Below, in pieces: positions 12,766-24,272 of a DNA stretch of 64,000 nucleotides (within the stretch, counting starts at the first letter, position 1; each line of letters begins with the position of its first letter). Position numbers and translations under genes: made by a program. The stretch is taken from assembly GCA_007922305.1 (NCBI GenBank), contig ML677365.1, forward strand, positions 16,536,281-16,600,280, in the 5' to 3' direction. The DNA is from Dermatemys mawii. Lineage: Eukaryota > Chordata > Testudines > Dermatemydidae. The notes below the pieces were generated by a model. That model did not search any database. It was not told where the DNA came from and saw nothing but the letters and a program-made list of their open reading frames with translations.

Positions 12766-14697
12766 CTGATGATTCTGGCAAAAACACTTGGGGAATCATT
12801 ATCGTTTCTTTCTTTTTCCTTAATCTGAGGACCATTCTGACAGCAGAAAGCCCATGATAGTGTGTGGCTGACTATTCTCCATTCAGCCACTTCTGCAGCT
12901 GTTAACAAGCATACAAAATAACTAAGCCATCTTACTCAGCAGTTGATCATTATTGCCTCTTGGAAAATACATTAAATTGAAAGGAACATTTTTATTTTTC
13001 CTAAAGCATTACGTTGAAGCTTCATTTTCAATTGCTTTGCAGTATATCACAAAGTACACTTTATTAGGCATTAAACTATCATATTTCTTATACACTGTGT
13101 CATTTCTTTTGCTAAGGTACACTTTTTTTTTAAAGTGGAATAAAGAAAAAATGTTGGCTCAATAGGAAAATGTATAAATATGCTTTCAATTCTGATATGT
13201 CTGGAAAAGTGGAGGTAGAACAGAAGTGGATTAGGTGATTCACGTGACTTGAATGGATGTATTGCTCAGAGGGTTACATAGGAATTCCTGAGAAAAGCTG
13301 AGCTGTATCAGCTCGCTTTCCTGACATGAGCATGGCTGAGAATTTTGGACAGCCAGTGCATTGCTTCTAATCTTGACTTCCGGACAGCTCATTACTTTAC
13401 TCCTGTGCCTGCTACACTAGTCTGACTTTTCTGGTAAGAAATGAAATGAGCCTCATGAAATATATATTCCATTTGCCACTCTCGCTGGACATCAGAAAAA
13501 AATGTACAGTGTGACACTATAATATTGTCTTCATCTCTTCCAGAGAGAAATGGAAGCCAAGCTCAACACACACCCTAATGGAGATCACTAGACTAACTAG
13601 AGCCAGACACAGAGATTTTTTAGTATACAAAAGCACCCTCCTGGCCTTTAGAATAATTAGCATAGAGACAGCACCGGACATGGATAACCCAGAAAGACTT
13701 CTGCAGGGCCAGCCTTAAGATTTGTTGTGCTCCAAGCAAAAGCAGGACTACGACTTTCCATTTGTTGCTAGAAGGGGAGATTACAGCGAAGGGTTAATTA
13801 AAATTGGAGCCTTTCCATTGACTTCAGTGGGGATTGGATCTGTCCCTTTGCTTCCTCCTCTGAATCAACTATTGGATGAGGCCAATGACAAGTCCATGCA
13901 GGACCAGAGGCTAACAGTGTTCCTTGAACACTACAAGGTCCTTGAACAGTTTGTCCCTAAGGCTTGCAGAAAGACCAGGATGGAATCACCTCTCCATAGA
14001 GGTGCTACCAATTGGAGAAGTAATGCAATTTGTACTCCTGCATCCACATGGGGAATGAATCCAATCCTTTGTTTGGCTGGTGTCATCATTGGCGTCAATG
14101 AATTTGGCACAGCTCTGGTGATGGAGTTTGCTATGCCGTGCTCCCCTTTTAGACTGGGCAATTGGAGCAGGCCACAGTTTAGAATTTTCAATAGCAGCGA
14201 TTTCTGTTGTTGATCTTGAAGAAATAATTTTCAGAGGGCATGTACTACCAGACCATAATCATAACCCTTGAAAAGCGTGTTGTATTTGGAGACAATCTTT
14301 GCCCTGCTCTCCTCCCAACAACCCCCAGAGCTAGGGTATAGTTGTGAGATTTCTTTTTCCAATCCTGAAATGTCAAAAATACCTCCCGCCTGCAGACTTT
14401 GCAGATGATACAATGATAATGCAATCACATTACAACTGAGATGGTAGTTTTGCTGCCAAAAATAGTTCTATTAATAGTCCCAGCAATATTCTCCAAGGAG
14501 AAAACAATGGTTACAATAGGACTTCAGCCACAACAGCTAGTTATGGCATCAAAGCACCAATTTAAAAACAAAAGTTCAAGGAAGGTGAATCGACTTCTGC
14601 AAGATGAAAACATCATATACACAATCAACCAGTTATTAGGGGAAAAACCAGCCAGGAATTAACACAGAAATAGCAAATATTTATGTAACATTAAAGG
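12766..14697. other. Non-coding stretch, one unassigned 163-codon open frame
   Basis: I see no recognised gene. The 163-codon open frame at 13722-14213 (plus) is opposed by an 86-codon frame on the other strand, shows no domain or signal, and contains no recognised splice-flanked exon. I do not call it a gene. Sequence from 13706 begins with CAGGGCCAGCCTTAAG, which could be one end of a hAT-type element, but I see no matching right end. Confidence 0.45.
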
Positions 14698-15330
14698 TGT
14701 GTCACAAACTTTAAAGGTGAAAAGAAACATAAAGGGAAAGCTACTACCTCATCCTTGTGCTGTGGAGAAATGGGTATTTTCTGCATTTCTTGTTTTGGCA
14801 AATTAAGTGCATAGACTGAAAATGAGTGCAGCGACAGGGAGGAGGGTGGGGGGGGAGGGGGCTATGGAGAAGTGGGTATTTCCTGTTTTTGCAAGCCAGA
14901 GCAGTAAGGGACCTACGTGAACAGGCTGGTTAGCGAGACAATTGCAGCATGGGCACTGATCCTGAAAAAGAACAACACCCGGAAAGATGTGATACAAAAA
15001 CCTTATATGGAGGGAATAAGATAGAAAAGCAGTGATTGGGTTTCAATAACTATCTAAGGCTTTACTAAGGCTTTGCAAAATATGCTAATGATTAAGGAAA
15101 AGTATAAAAGGAGGAAGCGTCTGTTTATCGGGGTCGCTCCTGTTTTCTTACGGGCAGACTTCACTGCAGCTGAATAAACTCGAGTTAACCCTTACCCTGC
15201 TGTCTAGTGCCAATGATTGAAGCGGGCGGCTAGACGGAACCTTCACTGGGGATTCCTTTTGTAATCCTCTTACCACAGTGCTGTAGTGAGGAGGGGTATC
15301 TGGTGTTGAGTTGTGTGGTAACATCTAACA
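14698..15330 (+). repeat. Probable solo LTR of an endogenous retrovirus
   Basis: The stretch begins TGTGTCACAAAC and ends CATCTAACA, fitting TG...CA ends. It contains a TATA box (GTATAAAAGGAGG near 15103) and, about 70 bp downstream, an AATAAA signal near 15173, in the spacing expected of a U3-R-U5 unit. No adjacent gag, pol or env coding is seen. No target duplication is visible, so both edges are uncertain. Confidence 0.55.
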
Positions 15331-18300
15331 ACTCCTGCCCAGGCTATGCATTAACATTTTATCATCAATCTCAGCTTAGAATTTCCCAAGAGTGTGTCAG
15401 TTTGTGCAACCTCTTTAATGTTATTTAAACAGAATTATTTCTGTGGGCTTCATATAGAAGTTGCTGTTTTCTGTGGAGTTTTCAAAATGTATATGCCTTG
15501 CAGGGATATTTGAAAATATTTTTGAATTGGCCTAGCGAGGCAGCTTGTACCAGTCAAGAGTATTTATTCAATGAAAACTAGGATCCCAACAAATATTTGT
15601 ATTGTAACTGTACTTGTATATAAAACGTAAAAGTTTGTATAAAACAGGTGTCAGTTATATACATGTTTCCCTGCCATGTTGAACATCTAATCTACACTTT
15701 AAATTACTAGCTTCATATACAAACATATCTTATGTGGAAAAAATACACTGAAGCTGTCATTAAGTTTAAGTTAACTCATTAAAAACTGGAAAGAAGACTG
15801 CAAACTATGGGATAATAAATCAATCAAAGTCATCTTTCAGCTATTAAATATAAAGTGATCTTTATAGGTCAGTGTTTTTCACATCCAGTTGCTCCTATAT
15901 GACAGGTAAATATCCAGCACTGAGAAAAGAGGATCTTTATGAATGGGTGGGTTGTATGGCAGTTTTGTTTTGTTTTGTTTTTCAGTAAATATGGGATACG
16001 TTTGAAGCAGAAGCTGTGTGGGGAGGAATGCTCAAAGAGTCCTGTGTTCCAGAGGAAAATGTTAAAATAAACAAACATTTTGGTCACAAATTTTAATATT
16101 TTTTTAAAAAAATTTATTAAAAAATAAAAATAGTGGACCAGTCCTGGTCCACTATTTCACATACCAGGTTCAAAGGCTAGAAATAATACCTTTAAACCAT
16201 GGAGTTTGAAGCTTTTCATTTTGTGAACACTTCATAAGAGAAAAAATCTTCTCCTGGATCAACATCCCTCCCAGTAACCCATGCCCAGCAGTATAAATAT
16301 TGTTCTTTGTGCAAGTCTTCTGTGGATCAAAGTTCAAGAAACAGCAGCTTAAATTCTCAAGTTGAGCTAGGATCACCCTTTCCAGTGGGATGAGGCCACC
16401 TATTTCTAGTTCAGGCAGGCTAGGCCTTGGGCAACACAGCATTTTTACTGAAAGAAAACTGTTTTAGATGAGAGCACAAACACCTGGCTCTGGCTGCTCG
16501 TTATCTGTACCTGTGCTATCTTTTCCCCTAGAAGTGCTTCCTCTAGCTCAGAGCTGGGGATGTTGGAAGGGAAGCAAGGGAGAAGTTTGCACTGCCACAG
16601 CCTAGCACAGATTGTTTGTTCCGTGAAAAGACAGGGATCTTCAATCTTCACGACTGACAGTCTGTCACCTTTTATTACCCACTAGTTCCACACAGACAGA
16701 ATCAGATTTTCCTCCAGCAGTTTTGTCTTAAAGGGCTCCTAGAGGATTTACTTGTGTAAAGAGGAACCCCTGGGTGACACAGAGCTGATATAGTGGCTTT
16801 GTACTAACCGCTTCCTAATCCCCAGCATACAGAGGAGAAAGGAGGCATGTCCCAGGTGTCCTAACACCCTTGCCAAGGATATCTTCAGCTCCTGGAATGA
16901 TCCATGAGGCCATGGGAAATTGGGTGTAATTTAGAACAGCACAGAGATTGTTCTAAATTATGCCAAGACCAACCCCATGTTCAAGAAATTCAAAGATGTC
17001 TTACAGCAACCTCTACCTGCCACCTACTCAATTGCTCTGAGCTGATCTCAGTTGACACCTGAGGATCTAGCCCATAATATTTTAAAATTGAGGAAAGAAG
17101 TCCCAGTAAATGATTTATAGTATAAAGGTAATATGTGTTGTTATTATATAACACATACCTCATATCAGAGCTACTCAGTTGTAAAATACCACTAGATTGT
17201 ATAATTGAACCTAGATCTCTGCAATTCCTCCTCTGATTTCTTGGTAAACCTCAGATTATTTGTGACATTCAGTTTTGTTGCAGAGTAAATCCTGGAAAAT
17301 AATACGCATTGTTTATTCAAATGTAGGAGAAGAGAAACTTGGCCTGTTTCCAAACTCCCCTTCCAAGCCTTCTCCTAAGTTCGTATTCTGTCTGGAAGCA
17401 GTGTGAGGGCTAGAGAGGGTAGGAGACTGAACACAGGTTACAGACTCTGGTACCACCTAGAAAGGGAATATGATCAGTCTCTTTGGGAGCCTGATTAAAT
17501 GTACTTTGTAATCACTAGAGCATGAGAGGGAACATCACATACACACAAAATGAAAAAAAAAACAAAACAAAACATGGCCAGTTTCTCTCAATTTGGCTCC
17601 ATTTGTTACTGGAATATAAACTCCACTGATTAATGAAGTCTTTCCAGTGTCTCATTACTGTATTCCACCTTAAAAAGCTCTTCCTTTTATTTTAAAAGGC
17701 AGGTGCCTTTGAATGTCTCAGTTTTTCTTATTAATTTTTTCTTCCATGTGTAAGGAGTTCCACTGAAAATGAGGATAGCTATTAAATCATAAGGTGCTTC
17801 AGGAAAAAAAGAATTTATTTTTGGATTCCATTTAGTTTTGGTTCCCTACTCATTTTATGAAAACTCCTGGCTCTGGTACCAGAGGTGGGCCAGACTACTG
17901 CAAAACGTCCCAGAACCTTATTTATCTTATGGATTTACTGTAGGTAAAGCGAAGTGCGTTTTATGTGTCCATTGATGAGGGAACCTCCAGAGGTCTGAAT
18001 GTTTGGCTTGGAAAAGCAGCCAAACATTTTGATATTTTCTCTAAAATTAACCTACTAGAAAAGGAAGGAAATGAAAATTGAAGCATCTAACAGTACATAC
18101 CCTCTATTGTTCCCCTGACAGACACAGACTTCACAAACAACACAACAATCATGCCCAACAAACCACATAGCCCAACCTTCAGTCCACTCTGCTTTGACTG
18201 TCTGACACTAACATAAGGTCTTTACACTAGGGTCTGTGAAGGACTCTGTCAGTGGCAGACTCAGACCTGCTTGTCTGCATCTTTAAGTTGCATTGGTATT

Positions 18301-18834
18301 GGGGTTTGCACCCAAGTGACATCTGTGTGTCTCCTTGCTCCCCAAGGGCCAAGCAAAGTCTGCTATAGGACAGAACCTTGCCAGTTCCATGCATCCTCCC
18401 TGAACTGACAGTGTAGGGGCTCTATGTATGATGTCAATATTCATTTTTAATTTTAGACCCTGTTGTTTGGGACAGGATGAAGATTGCTGACATAGCAGTG
18501 GCTGGATGTTTTCCCACAGAGCCCGTTGTTCGGGAAAGGAACTGCTGCTGTTGGGGAGGTCCGCACCTCCAATGCAGCCTGAAGAACAGGCTCTTTGGGA
18601 AAGTGCTCATCAGGCTCATAACGATGAAGAGAGAATGAAAGGGAGGAGGAGGGAGTCAGTGAGAAGGAGCAGTATTTGGGGAGCGTCAGGGAGCTGAACA
18701 GAGGACAAGCATAGGGAGCGCTGATGTTCCTAATGCATGGCTGCTGAGGAGAGGAAGGAGCTGCTGTAAGGGTTAGCCTCTAGGTTAACAGTAATTTCAT
18801 CCCTTCTCTCTCTTTACATTACAGCCAGATCAAT
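15331..18834. other. Non-coding stretch with one perfect hairpin
   Basis: No gene is recognised across this 3.5-kb region. It contains the perfect inverted repeat at 16128-16157 (separate entry), A-rich runs near 17552-17575, and otherwise unique-looking AT-rich DNA. Confidence 0.5.
16128..16157. repeat. Perfect 14-bp inverted repeat with 2-nt loop
   Basis: The arms AAATAGTGGACCAG and CTGGTCCACTATTT are exact complements separated by only TC. An A/T-rich tract (about 16096-16127) lies directly to the left. It could fold as a hairpin or cruciform. It is not followed by features of a known RNA gene. Confidence 0.85.
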
Positions 18835-19084
18835 GCTCCAGCGATCGATGCACTGGGGGTCAATTTAGTGGGTTTAGTGAAGACCCACTAAATTAACTGC
18901 AGATCGCTCTCTGGTTTACTGCAGTACTCCACCCCGAATGAGAAGAGTAAAGTAAGCTGATGGGTGAGTGTCTTCCACTGACCCAGCACGATGTAGACTC
19001 TGCAGTAGGTCGACCTAAGCTACATCAATTTAGGTCAACTTACCACGGTAGTGTAGACATAGCCTAAGTCTCTTCACTCCATAC
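18835..19084. mobile_element. MITE module, left copy
   Basis: This copy contains TAGTGAAGACCCACTAAATT, ACTGACCCAGCACGATG, GTCGACCTAAGCTACATC and the terminal-like GTGTAGACATAGCC at 19049-19064. The expected left terminus (GGCTATGTCTACAC) is missing, so it is 5'-truncated. The same module recurs at 20189-20407, and the two lie on either side of the LTR at 19085-20188. Confidence 0.6.
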
Positions 19085-20188
19085 TGTGATGTTACACTCC
19101 ATAAGTTTTATGGAAATATGCTTATGAGTGCAAATATAATGTAACTGGAATATGCTTTATGTAAAAGGTCTCTTGTAAGGTATCATTGCAAAGCTTATAA
19201 TCTACTTCATCCTTTCGTATGTATGTATCATTCTTGTATCTGAAGCTAGAAATATGAAGTATAACTCTGAAGTCCTATTGTAATTATGCAACGTGTGGGC
19301 CATTTATGGTGGTTTGGAAGCTTGATGGCTCCCATTGACTAGGACAATGGTTGTAAATGGCTCTGTTTACTTGCTAACCTCCCTGGGTACGTGTGGGCCA
19401 TCCTTAAAAGAATGAAGAATGAGGTCTCACAGGACGTGTGACCATGTCCCAGGATACTGGAATCCATCTTAAACCTGGTACTTTTCCATTTAGAAGGAGG
19501 CGTGGGGATCCAGAAAGACAAAAGATTCCCGCTTTGTGCCAAAGCTATAAAAGGGGTGAAGCAAAACAAGGGGGGTCCCAGTCATGAGAAAGCCCCTGAT
19601 TTTCACCTAAGATACCTGAGCTGGAACTAACAAGGACTGTACCACGGGAAAGGATTGGGCCCACACTAGGAAGGCGTCTAGTCTGTGAAAGAAACTTATT
19701 GGATCATCTCGGACGGTGAGATTTACCTCTAAACTGTTTCTTAATGTATTAGGCTTAGATTTGTGTGTTTTGTTTTATTTTGCTTGTAACTTACTTTGTT
19801 CTGTCTGTTATTACTTGAAACCACTTAAATCCTACTTTTTATACTTAATAAACTCACTTTTGTTTATTTCGCTATCAGTGTTATAGAGGGCAGACAATTT
19901 TGAGTTTATCTTGTATAAGCTTTATACAGAGCAAAACGGATTTATTTGGGGTTTGAATCCCATTGGGAACTGGTGCTGGAGATAGGTGACCTGCTGAGAA
20001 GTTTATGGTTAAAGTCTGCAGTTTTGGGGGTGTGGACCAGACCTGGATCTGTGTTGTAGCAGCTAGCATGTCTGGCTCAACCAGGCAGGATACTGGAGTC
20101 CCAACCTGGCAGGGAAAACAGGCTCAGAGGTAATTCTAGCATGTCAGGTGACAATCCCAAGGGGGTCTCTGTGACTGAACCCGTCACA
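19085..20188 (+). repeat. Solo LTR (family A), 1.1 kb
   Basis: The repeat starts TGTGATGTTACACTCC and ends CCCGTCACA. It has a TATA box (CTATAAAAGGGG near 19545) and an AATAAA signal near 19847. It is homologous along its length to 32457-33680, which has a 4-bp target duplication. Here no flanking duplication is seen; the LTR instead sits between two copies of a MITE module. No viral coding sequence is attached. The sense is taken from the TATA/poly(A) order. Confidence 0.8.
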
Positions 20189-20407
20189 AGCGGATCTAGT
20201 GAAGACCCGCTAAGTCGACTGCAGATCACTCTCCGGTTGACCACGATACTTCACCCCAAATGAGCAGAATAAGGTTAGTCGACGGGAGAGTGTCTCCCAC
20301 CGACCCAGCATGGTATGGGCACTGCAGTAAGTCGACCTAAGGTACATCGATGTAGATCAATTTACCACAGTAGTGTAGACATAGCCTCAGTCTTGTCACT
20401 TCATAAC
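20189..20407. mobile_element. MITE module, right copy
   Basis: Starting right after the LTR, this stretch parallels 18870-19084: TAGTGAAGACCCGCTAAGTC, CGACCCAGCATGGTATG, GTCGACCTAAGGTACATC and GTGTAGACATAGCC. The likeness continues about 18 bp past the MITE end (CAGTCTTGTCACTTCATAACT versus AAGTCTCTTCACTCCATACT), so flanking DNA was duplicated too. Confidence 0.6.
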
Positions 20408-21469
20408 TGTCCCTCATACTTTCCTCCCCTCCCTCTTCCCACTTGCTCTCTCATCCCCTCCCATGCCTCGCCTTTCCAGTTAGCTAATTCCCTCAGAATT
20501 CAGCCTGCTACCCATCTACTCAAACTGTGACACTAACATGTTTGTCACCATCAAACTGATCCCAGTGTGCTCTATCCCATTTCCTACCTTTTGTCTGTCT
20601 TGTCTATTTACAGTGTAAATTCTCTGAGACAAGGACTATCTAGTACTCTGTGGTTATACAGTGGGACCCTGAATTTAGCTGGTCTCTAGGCACTACTATA
20701 ATGAACACAATCGTTACTCTATAGAAGGTATATGTAAGATCTTTTTGATGCTGCTTATTTAAGAAAAAGCTGATCAGCTGGCTAGCTCTCTTGTACCGTG
20801 GCTGTTTTTACAGATATTATTTCTTTATATAGTTGAATCTTTTTTTTCCAAATTGGCTTCTTTGCAGATATGAAATATTTCTGATCAGATTACACAGTGG
20901 AGGCAAATGCTAATTTGATGCCTGTCAATATCTTGCAAGATTTCCCATGAGATCTTATGGTGCTGTAACAGCCTATAATTAAATACCAGAGGCCAAATTC
21001 ATCCCAGATATAGCTTCATGGGAGACAATGTGTTACACCAAGGATGAATTTAGCCTTGTTATATTGAACTCTCCAGTCTACCTGACACCTTGTTATTTTT
21101 AATATATTTTGATTTCTACATTTTTTCCCCACCAGGTCTCTCTCAGTTGTATTTCAATACCACTTTTCATTTTTCTTCATCCCAATTTAAATCATGCATA
21201 TGGAAGGCTGCCATTCATTACAGCTTGCTTTGATATGCAGCTTGGTTTCACTTTGCTTTATTTATGGCTCAATTAGCCATTCATTTATAATTTCATCTCT
21301 AAATATATCAACACCCAACAATTCATCTGATGTGAACAATGGGGGAGTTGCAAAACTACACAATAAGGCCTCCATAGTTTCACAGTAATTCCTATGTCCA
21401 TATAGCTAGGGGTTTTTTTTTGTGCATTATAGTGTTCATTTTTATATTTTGTAGCATTTCCCCCAAAGT
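20408..21469. other. Non-coding stretch with one small palindromic relic
   Basis: No gene is seen. A short palindromic relic at 20991-21060 has inverted ends GAGGCCAAATTCATCCC and GGATGAATTTAGCC. The rest appears unique. Confidence 0.5.
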
Positions 21470-21477
21470 CTTTACAT

Positions 21478-22474
21478 CGGGGTGGGCAAACTTTTTGGCC
21501 CCAGGGCCACATCCAGTTTCCAAAATTATATGAAGGGCCGGGTAGGGAAGGCCCCGCCCCTAATCTGGCCCCTCCCACTTTCCACCCCCTGACTGCCCCC
21601 TCCAAATCTCCAAACCATCCAACCCCCGCCAACCTTATCCCGACAGCCCCCTCTAGAGACTTTAACCATCCCCCAGGACCCCACCCCTACCCAATTCCCC
21701 TGCTCCCTGTCCCCTGAGTTCCCCAACCCCTATACACCCTCCCACCCCCTAACCACCACCCCAGAACCCCATCCCTTAACCAACCCACCCTGCTTCCTCA
21801 CTGCCCCCTCCAGAGCCCCCCACAACCGCCACCCTGGAAACAGCCCCCCCTTACCATAGCTGCTGGCGTGGCTCTGGGGGCGGGGGGCAGTGCGTGGCCC
21901 CGGCCCCAGAGCTCTTCCCGCGCTGGGGGAGCGGGGAGTGCGCAGCCCCGCTCCCCAGAGCGCTGCCGGTGCGGCGCGGCTCTGAGGGAGGGGGCCGAGC
22001 GCGCTGCCCCAGCTCGTGGAGCGCTGCCGCGCGCGCGGCTCTTGGGGAGTTGGAGCGAGCGCTGCCCGCGCGCGCGGCTCTGGGGGAGGGGAGCGAGCGC
22101 GCTCCTGGCCCCCAGAGCGCTGCCAGTTCGGCGCGGCTCTCAGGGAAGGGGGCAAGCGCGCTGCCCTGGCCCCTGGAGCGCTGCCGTGTGCGCGGCTCTG
22201 GGGGACGGGGCGAGCGCGCTGCCCCGTCCCTCCGGAGTATTGCCCGCACGCGCGGCTCAGGGGGCGGGGAGGAGCACACAGCCCCAGCCCCCCAGAGCGC
22301 TGCCCGTGCGGTGCGGCTCCCAGAAAGGGGAGAGTGTGCAGACCCGGCCCCGCAACGGTGCCCGGGCGGTGAGGCTCTGGGGGAAGATCCGGGGGCATCG
22401 TCCCTGAATGGGGGCCGGATTGGATGGGCTCGTGGGCCGAATCTGGCCCGCAGGCCGTAGTTTGCCCACCCCTG
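21478..22474 (-). mobile_element. GC-rich 1-kb non-autonomous hAT-type element, copy 1
   Basis: Termini are CGGGGTGGGCAAAC (one base short of the second copy's end) and TTTGCCCACCCCTG. Flanks CTTTACAT (21470-21477) and CTCTATAT (22475-22482) match at 6 of 8 positions, fitting an aged 8-bp hAT duplication. The copy at 56586-57583 is the same family in opposite orientation. The left third is C-rich; the right part is a GC-rich minisatellite. I use minus only to mark orientation relative to copy 2. The many long Ala/Arg/Pro-rich frames across it are products of base composition, not genes. Confidence 0.85.
21900..22400. repeat. CpG-rich minisatellite inside the hAT element
   Basis: Roughly eight degenerate units of about 60 bp recur, built on GAGCGCTGCC, GCGCGGCTCT, GGGGA and GCGAGCGCGCTGCCC. 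The stretch is strikingly CpG-rich in an otherwise AT-rich window. The array at about 56690-57200 in the second copy uses the same words on the other strand. Confidence 0.85.
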
Positions 22475-22664
22475 CTCTATATTCATTATACCAGTCAATG
22501 ATTACATACTTTTTAGTTGGATTCCTACCTACAGCTGTCCTTTGCGCCCGCCCACCCCCAGCCGCACACATTGCATTTGCTCTCCCTCTGCAAATCTCTT
22601 GTGGCACCTTTTCAGTGACAGATACTTCTCACAAACAAAATTGTGTTTAGTTGAAAATCCAATG

Positions 22665-22790
22665 CTGTGCCTCAGGTCCTGTCTGTAAAACGGGGATGAT
22701 AATTCTCTAGTCACAGGTGTCATCTGAAGATACAATCTGTTAATAGATGTGGGTGCTCAGATACCATACATGATAAGGGCGATATAAGTA
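22665..22790 (+). mobile_element. MIR / CORE-SINE relic (3' part)
   Basis: The phrase CTGTCTGTAAAACGGGGATG matches the post-core region of MIR-type SINEs, and GGTGCTCAGATACCATACAT resembles the tail. A similar tail occurs in the MIR-like copy at 43470-43655. The tRNA-like head is missing. Confidence 0.55.
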
Positions 22791-22915
22791 AATGGACAGA
22801 TAGTAGGCTAAGCAGTGCGGTCTAACCCAAAGCCCACTGAAGGTCCACAAGGACTTTTAAAGAGCATAAAATAATGGCCTACCATAGGTCACTGACGCAG
22901 AGTGTCTGAATCAGG

Positions 22916-23037
22916 GTATGGTCCTGCAACTTGTATTTCTGTGACTAGGCCTTTCACCCTTCAATAGTCCCATAGATTTTGACTAGACCACTTACACAAG
23001 TAAGGGCTACTTACTTGAGTAAAGGTTGCAGGATCCA
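22916..23037. mobile_element. Palindromic MITE with TCCTGCAA ends
   Basis: Inverted ends GGTCCTGCAAC and GTTGCAGGATCC bracket a body with matching inner arms (TACTTGAGTAAAG, CTTACACAAGTAAG). It resembles the palindrome at 52715-52825 in its TTGCAGGATC-type terminal words. Confidence 0.6.
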
Positions 23038-23140
23038 GCGCTTAATAGGAAGATTTACTACTAAGCTATACTGTAAGTGTGTGTATAGGTGGTTTTCAGA
23101 ACTCAGTGTAGTCTATGGAGAATTGCTGATAGATCTAAGT

Positions 23141-23195
23141 CTTGTAGCACTTTATAAACTAGCAGATCCAGACTAACACGGCTACCTCTCTGATG
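23141..23195 (+). mobile_element. Penelope-like fragment, opposite orientation
   Basis: The sequence CAGATCCAGACTAACACGG with CTACCTCTCTGAT is the complement of the start of the inserts at 24273 and 33180. This copy therefore lies in reverse. It lacks the hammerhead-like end, being truncated on its left side. Confidence 0.65.
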
Positions 23196-23547
23196 ATAGA
23201 TGTAAGTTATGCCTCATTTAGCTCCATCCAGATAGAGACAACAATCAATATCACACACATTGCCTAGTGGAACCTGGGACTCCCTTTGTATGCAGTACCA
23301 TTCTCCAGATTCTGCCCCACCTCCCATCTGTTACAGTTACAATATGCTGTCTCACTACAGCAAAAGTGTGCTCGGTGCTGTTTTGGAACTAATTGTGTAT
23401 TAGAACTGTGGATCCAAAACGCAGGACTTCACTCTATTTAAAAACATAAGTACACATTTCACAGGCCTGACTGAGCCCCTATTACATTTGGATGCATAAA
23501 GAATGTGTTCCTTTGTCCCTTGGACACCTGCTCCTGTAGGTCAGTTA

Positions 23548-23838
23548 GGGTATGTCTGCTCTGGAGTGCAAATTTCCAGCTCAAGTAGACATATCTGTGC
23601 TTGTTCTGATCAAGTTAGCAAACTAAAAATAAAAGTATAGTCATGGCACTATGGGCATCGAGGGGGCTAGCTGGCCAAGTACATACTTAAGGTTTCAGAT
23701 AGGCTTGGACTTGGGGCAGCTAGCCCATCCCACTGCTTACACTGCTATTTTTAGTGCGCTAGCTCGATCAAAGCAAGAATATGTATGTCTACTGGAACAG
23801 GAAATGACACCTTCCAGCTCAAGCCTTTATACATAGCC
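23548..23838. mobile_element. Palindromic MITE, 290 bp
   Basis: The left end GGGTATGTCTGCTCTGGA pairs with the right end complement GGCTATGTATAAAGGCTTGA. Long inner arms also match: TTTCCAGCTCAAGTAGACAT with ATGTCTACTGGAACAGGAAA, and ACTAAAAATA with TATTTTTAGT. Nearly the whole element is one imperfect palindrome. Diverged relatives lie at 3829-4140 and 5287-5497. Confidence 0.7.
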
Positions 23839-24272
23839 TGTGTTCCAGAAAATGTCTTTGTCTGTGTGGGCTATTTGGAAAAGACTGTGTCTCTGCCAGT
23901 GGGCTAAGTGGTCTTTCTCACTGCTGATCTAGAAAAAATAGCCTGATAATTTCCTTCCTTCCCTGACAATGACAACCATAAATGAAGTAATATAACTATA
24001 TACATCCCATTTTTGATCATCCCCATGGCTTACCAGGAGTGCAGAGTCCAGGCACACAGGAGGTCCAGAAACAGCCTGAGAACTCTTTGGCCTCGGGTTA
24101 GTGGAAGACTAATATAGTAGGAGCCATTTGGGAGACATTCCTCTCAACCCAACAAAGTCAAAATGTGGGCATATGGGTGTGATTCTCTGGCTGTGGTACC
24201 ACGTGGGGGCTGGACATGGTGTAGCAGGTTCTCTTCTCTTTGTGCCCCCTGCCGACAGCCACTATGGCCCAG

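Larger units (their letters stand above)
22483..23547. other. Non-coding stretch with small repeats
   Basis: Apart from the MIR-like relic, palindromic MITE and Penelope-like fragment listed separately, I see no gene or element here. Confidence 0.5.

Noticed and set aside
13706..13722. CAGGGCCAGCCTTAAG as the left end of a full hAT element
   Set aside because: No matching inverted end or 8-bp duplication could be found downstream, so I mention it only as a possible fragment.
13722..14213. 163-codon open frame on the plus strand
   Set aside because: No domain, signal or family resemblance; an 86-codon frame overlaps it on the opposite strand, and there is no supporting splice context.
14698..15330. 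Possibility of an intact endogenous retrovirus near the TATA/poly(A) pair
   Set aside because: No gag, pol or env-like reading frame lies within several kb on either side; only an LTR-like unit is supportable.
21730..22607. Several overlapping long open frames on both strands (up to 222 codons), Pro/Arg/Ala-rich
   Set aside because: They follow the GC-rich minisatellite of a hAT-type element; stop codons are rare there because of base composition, and all frames on both strands are open.
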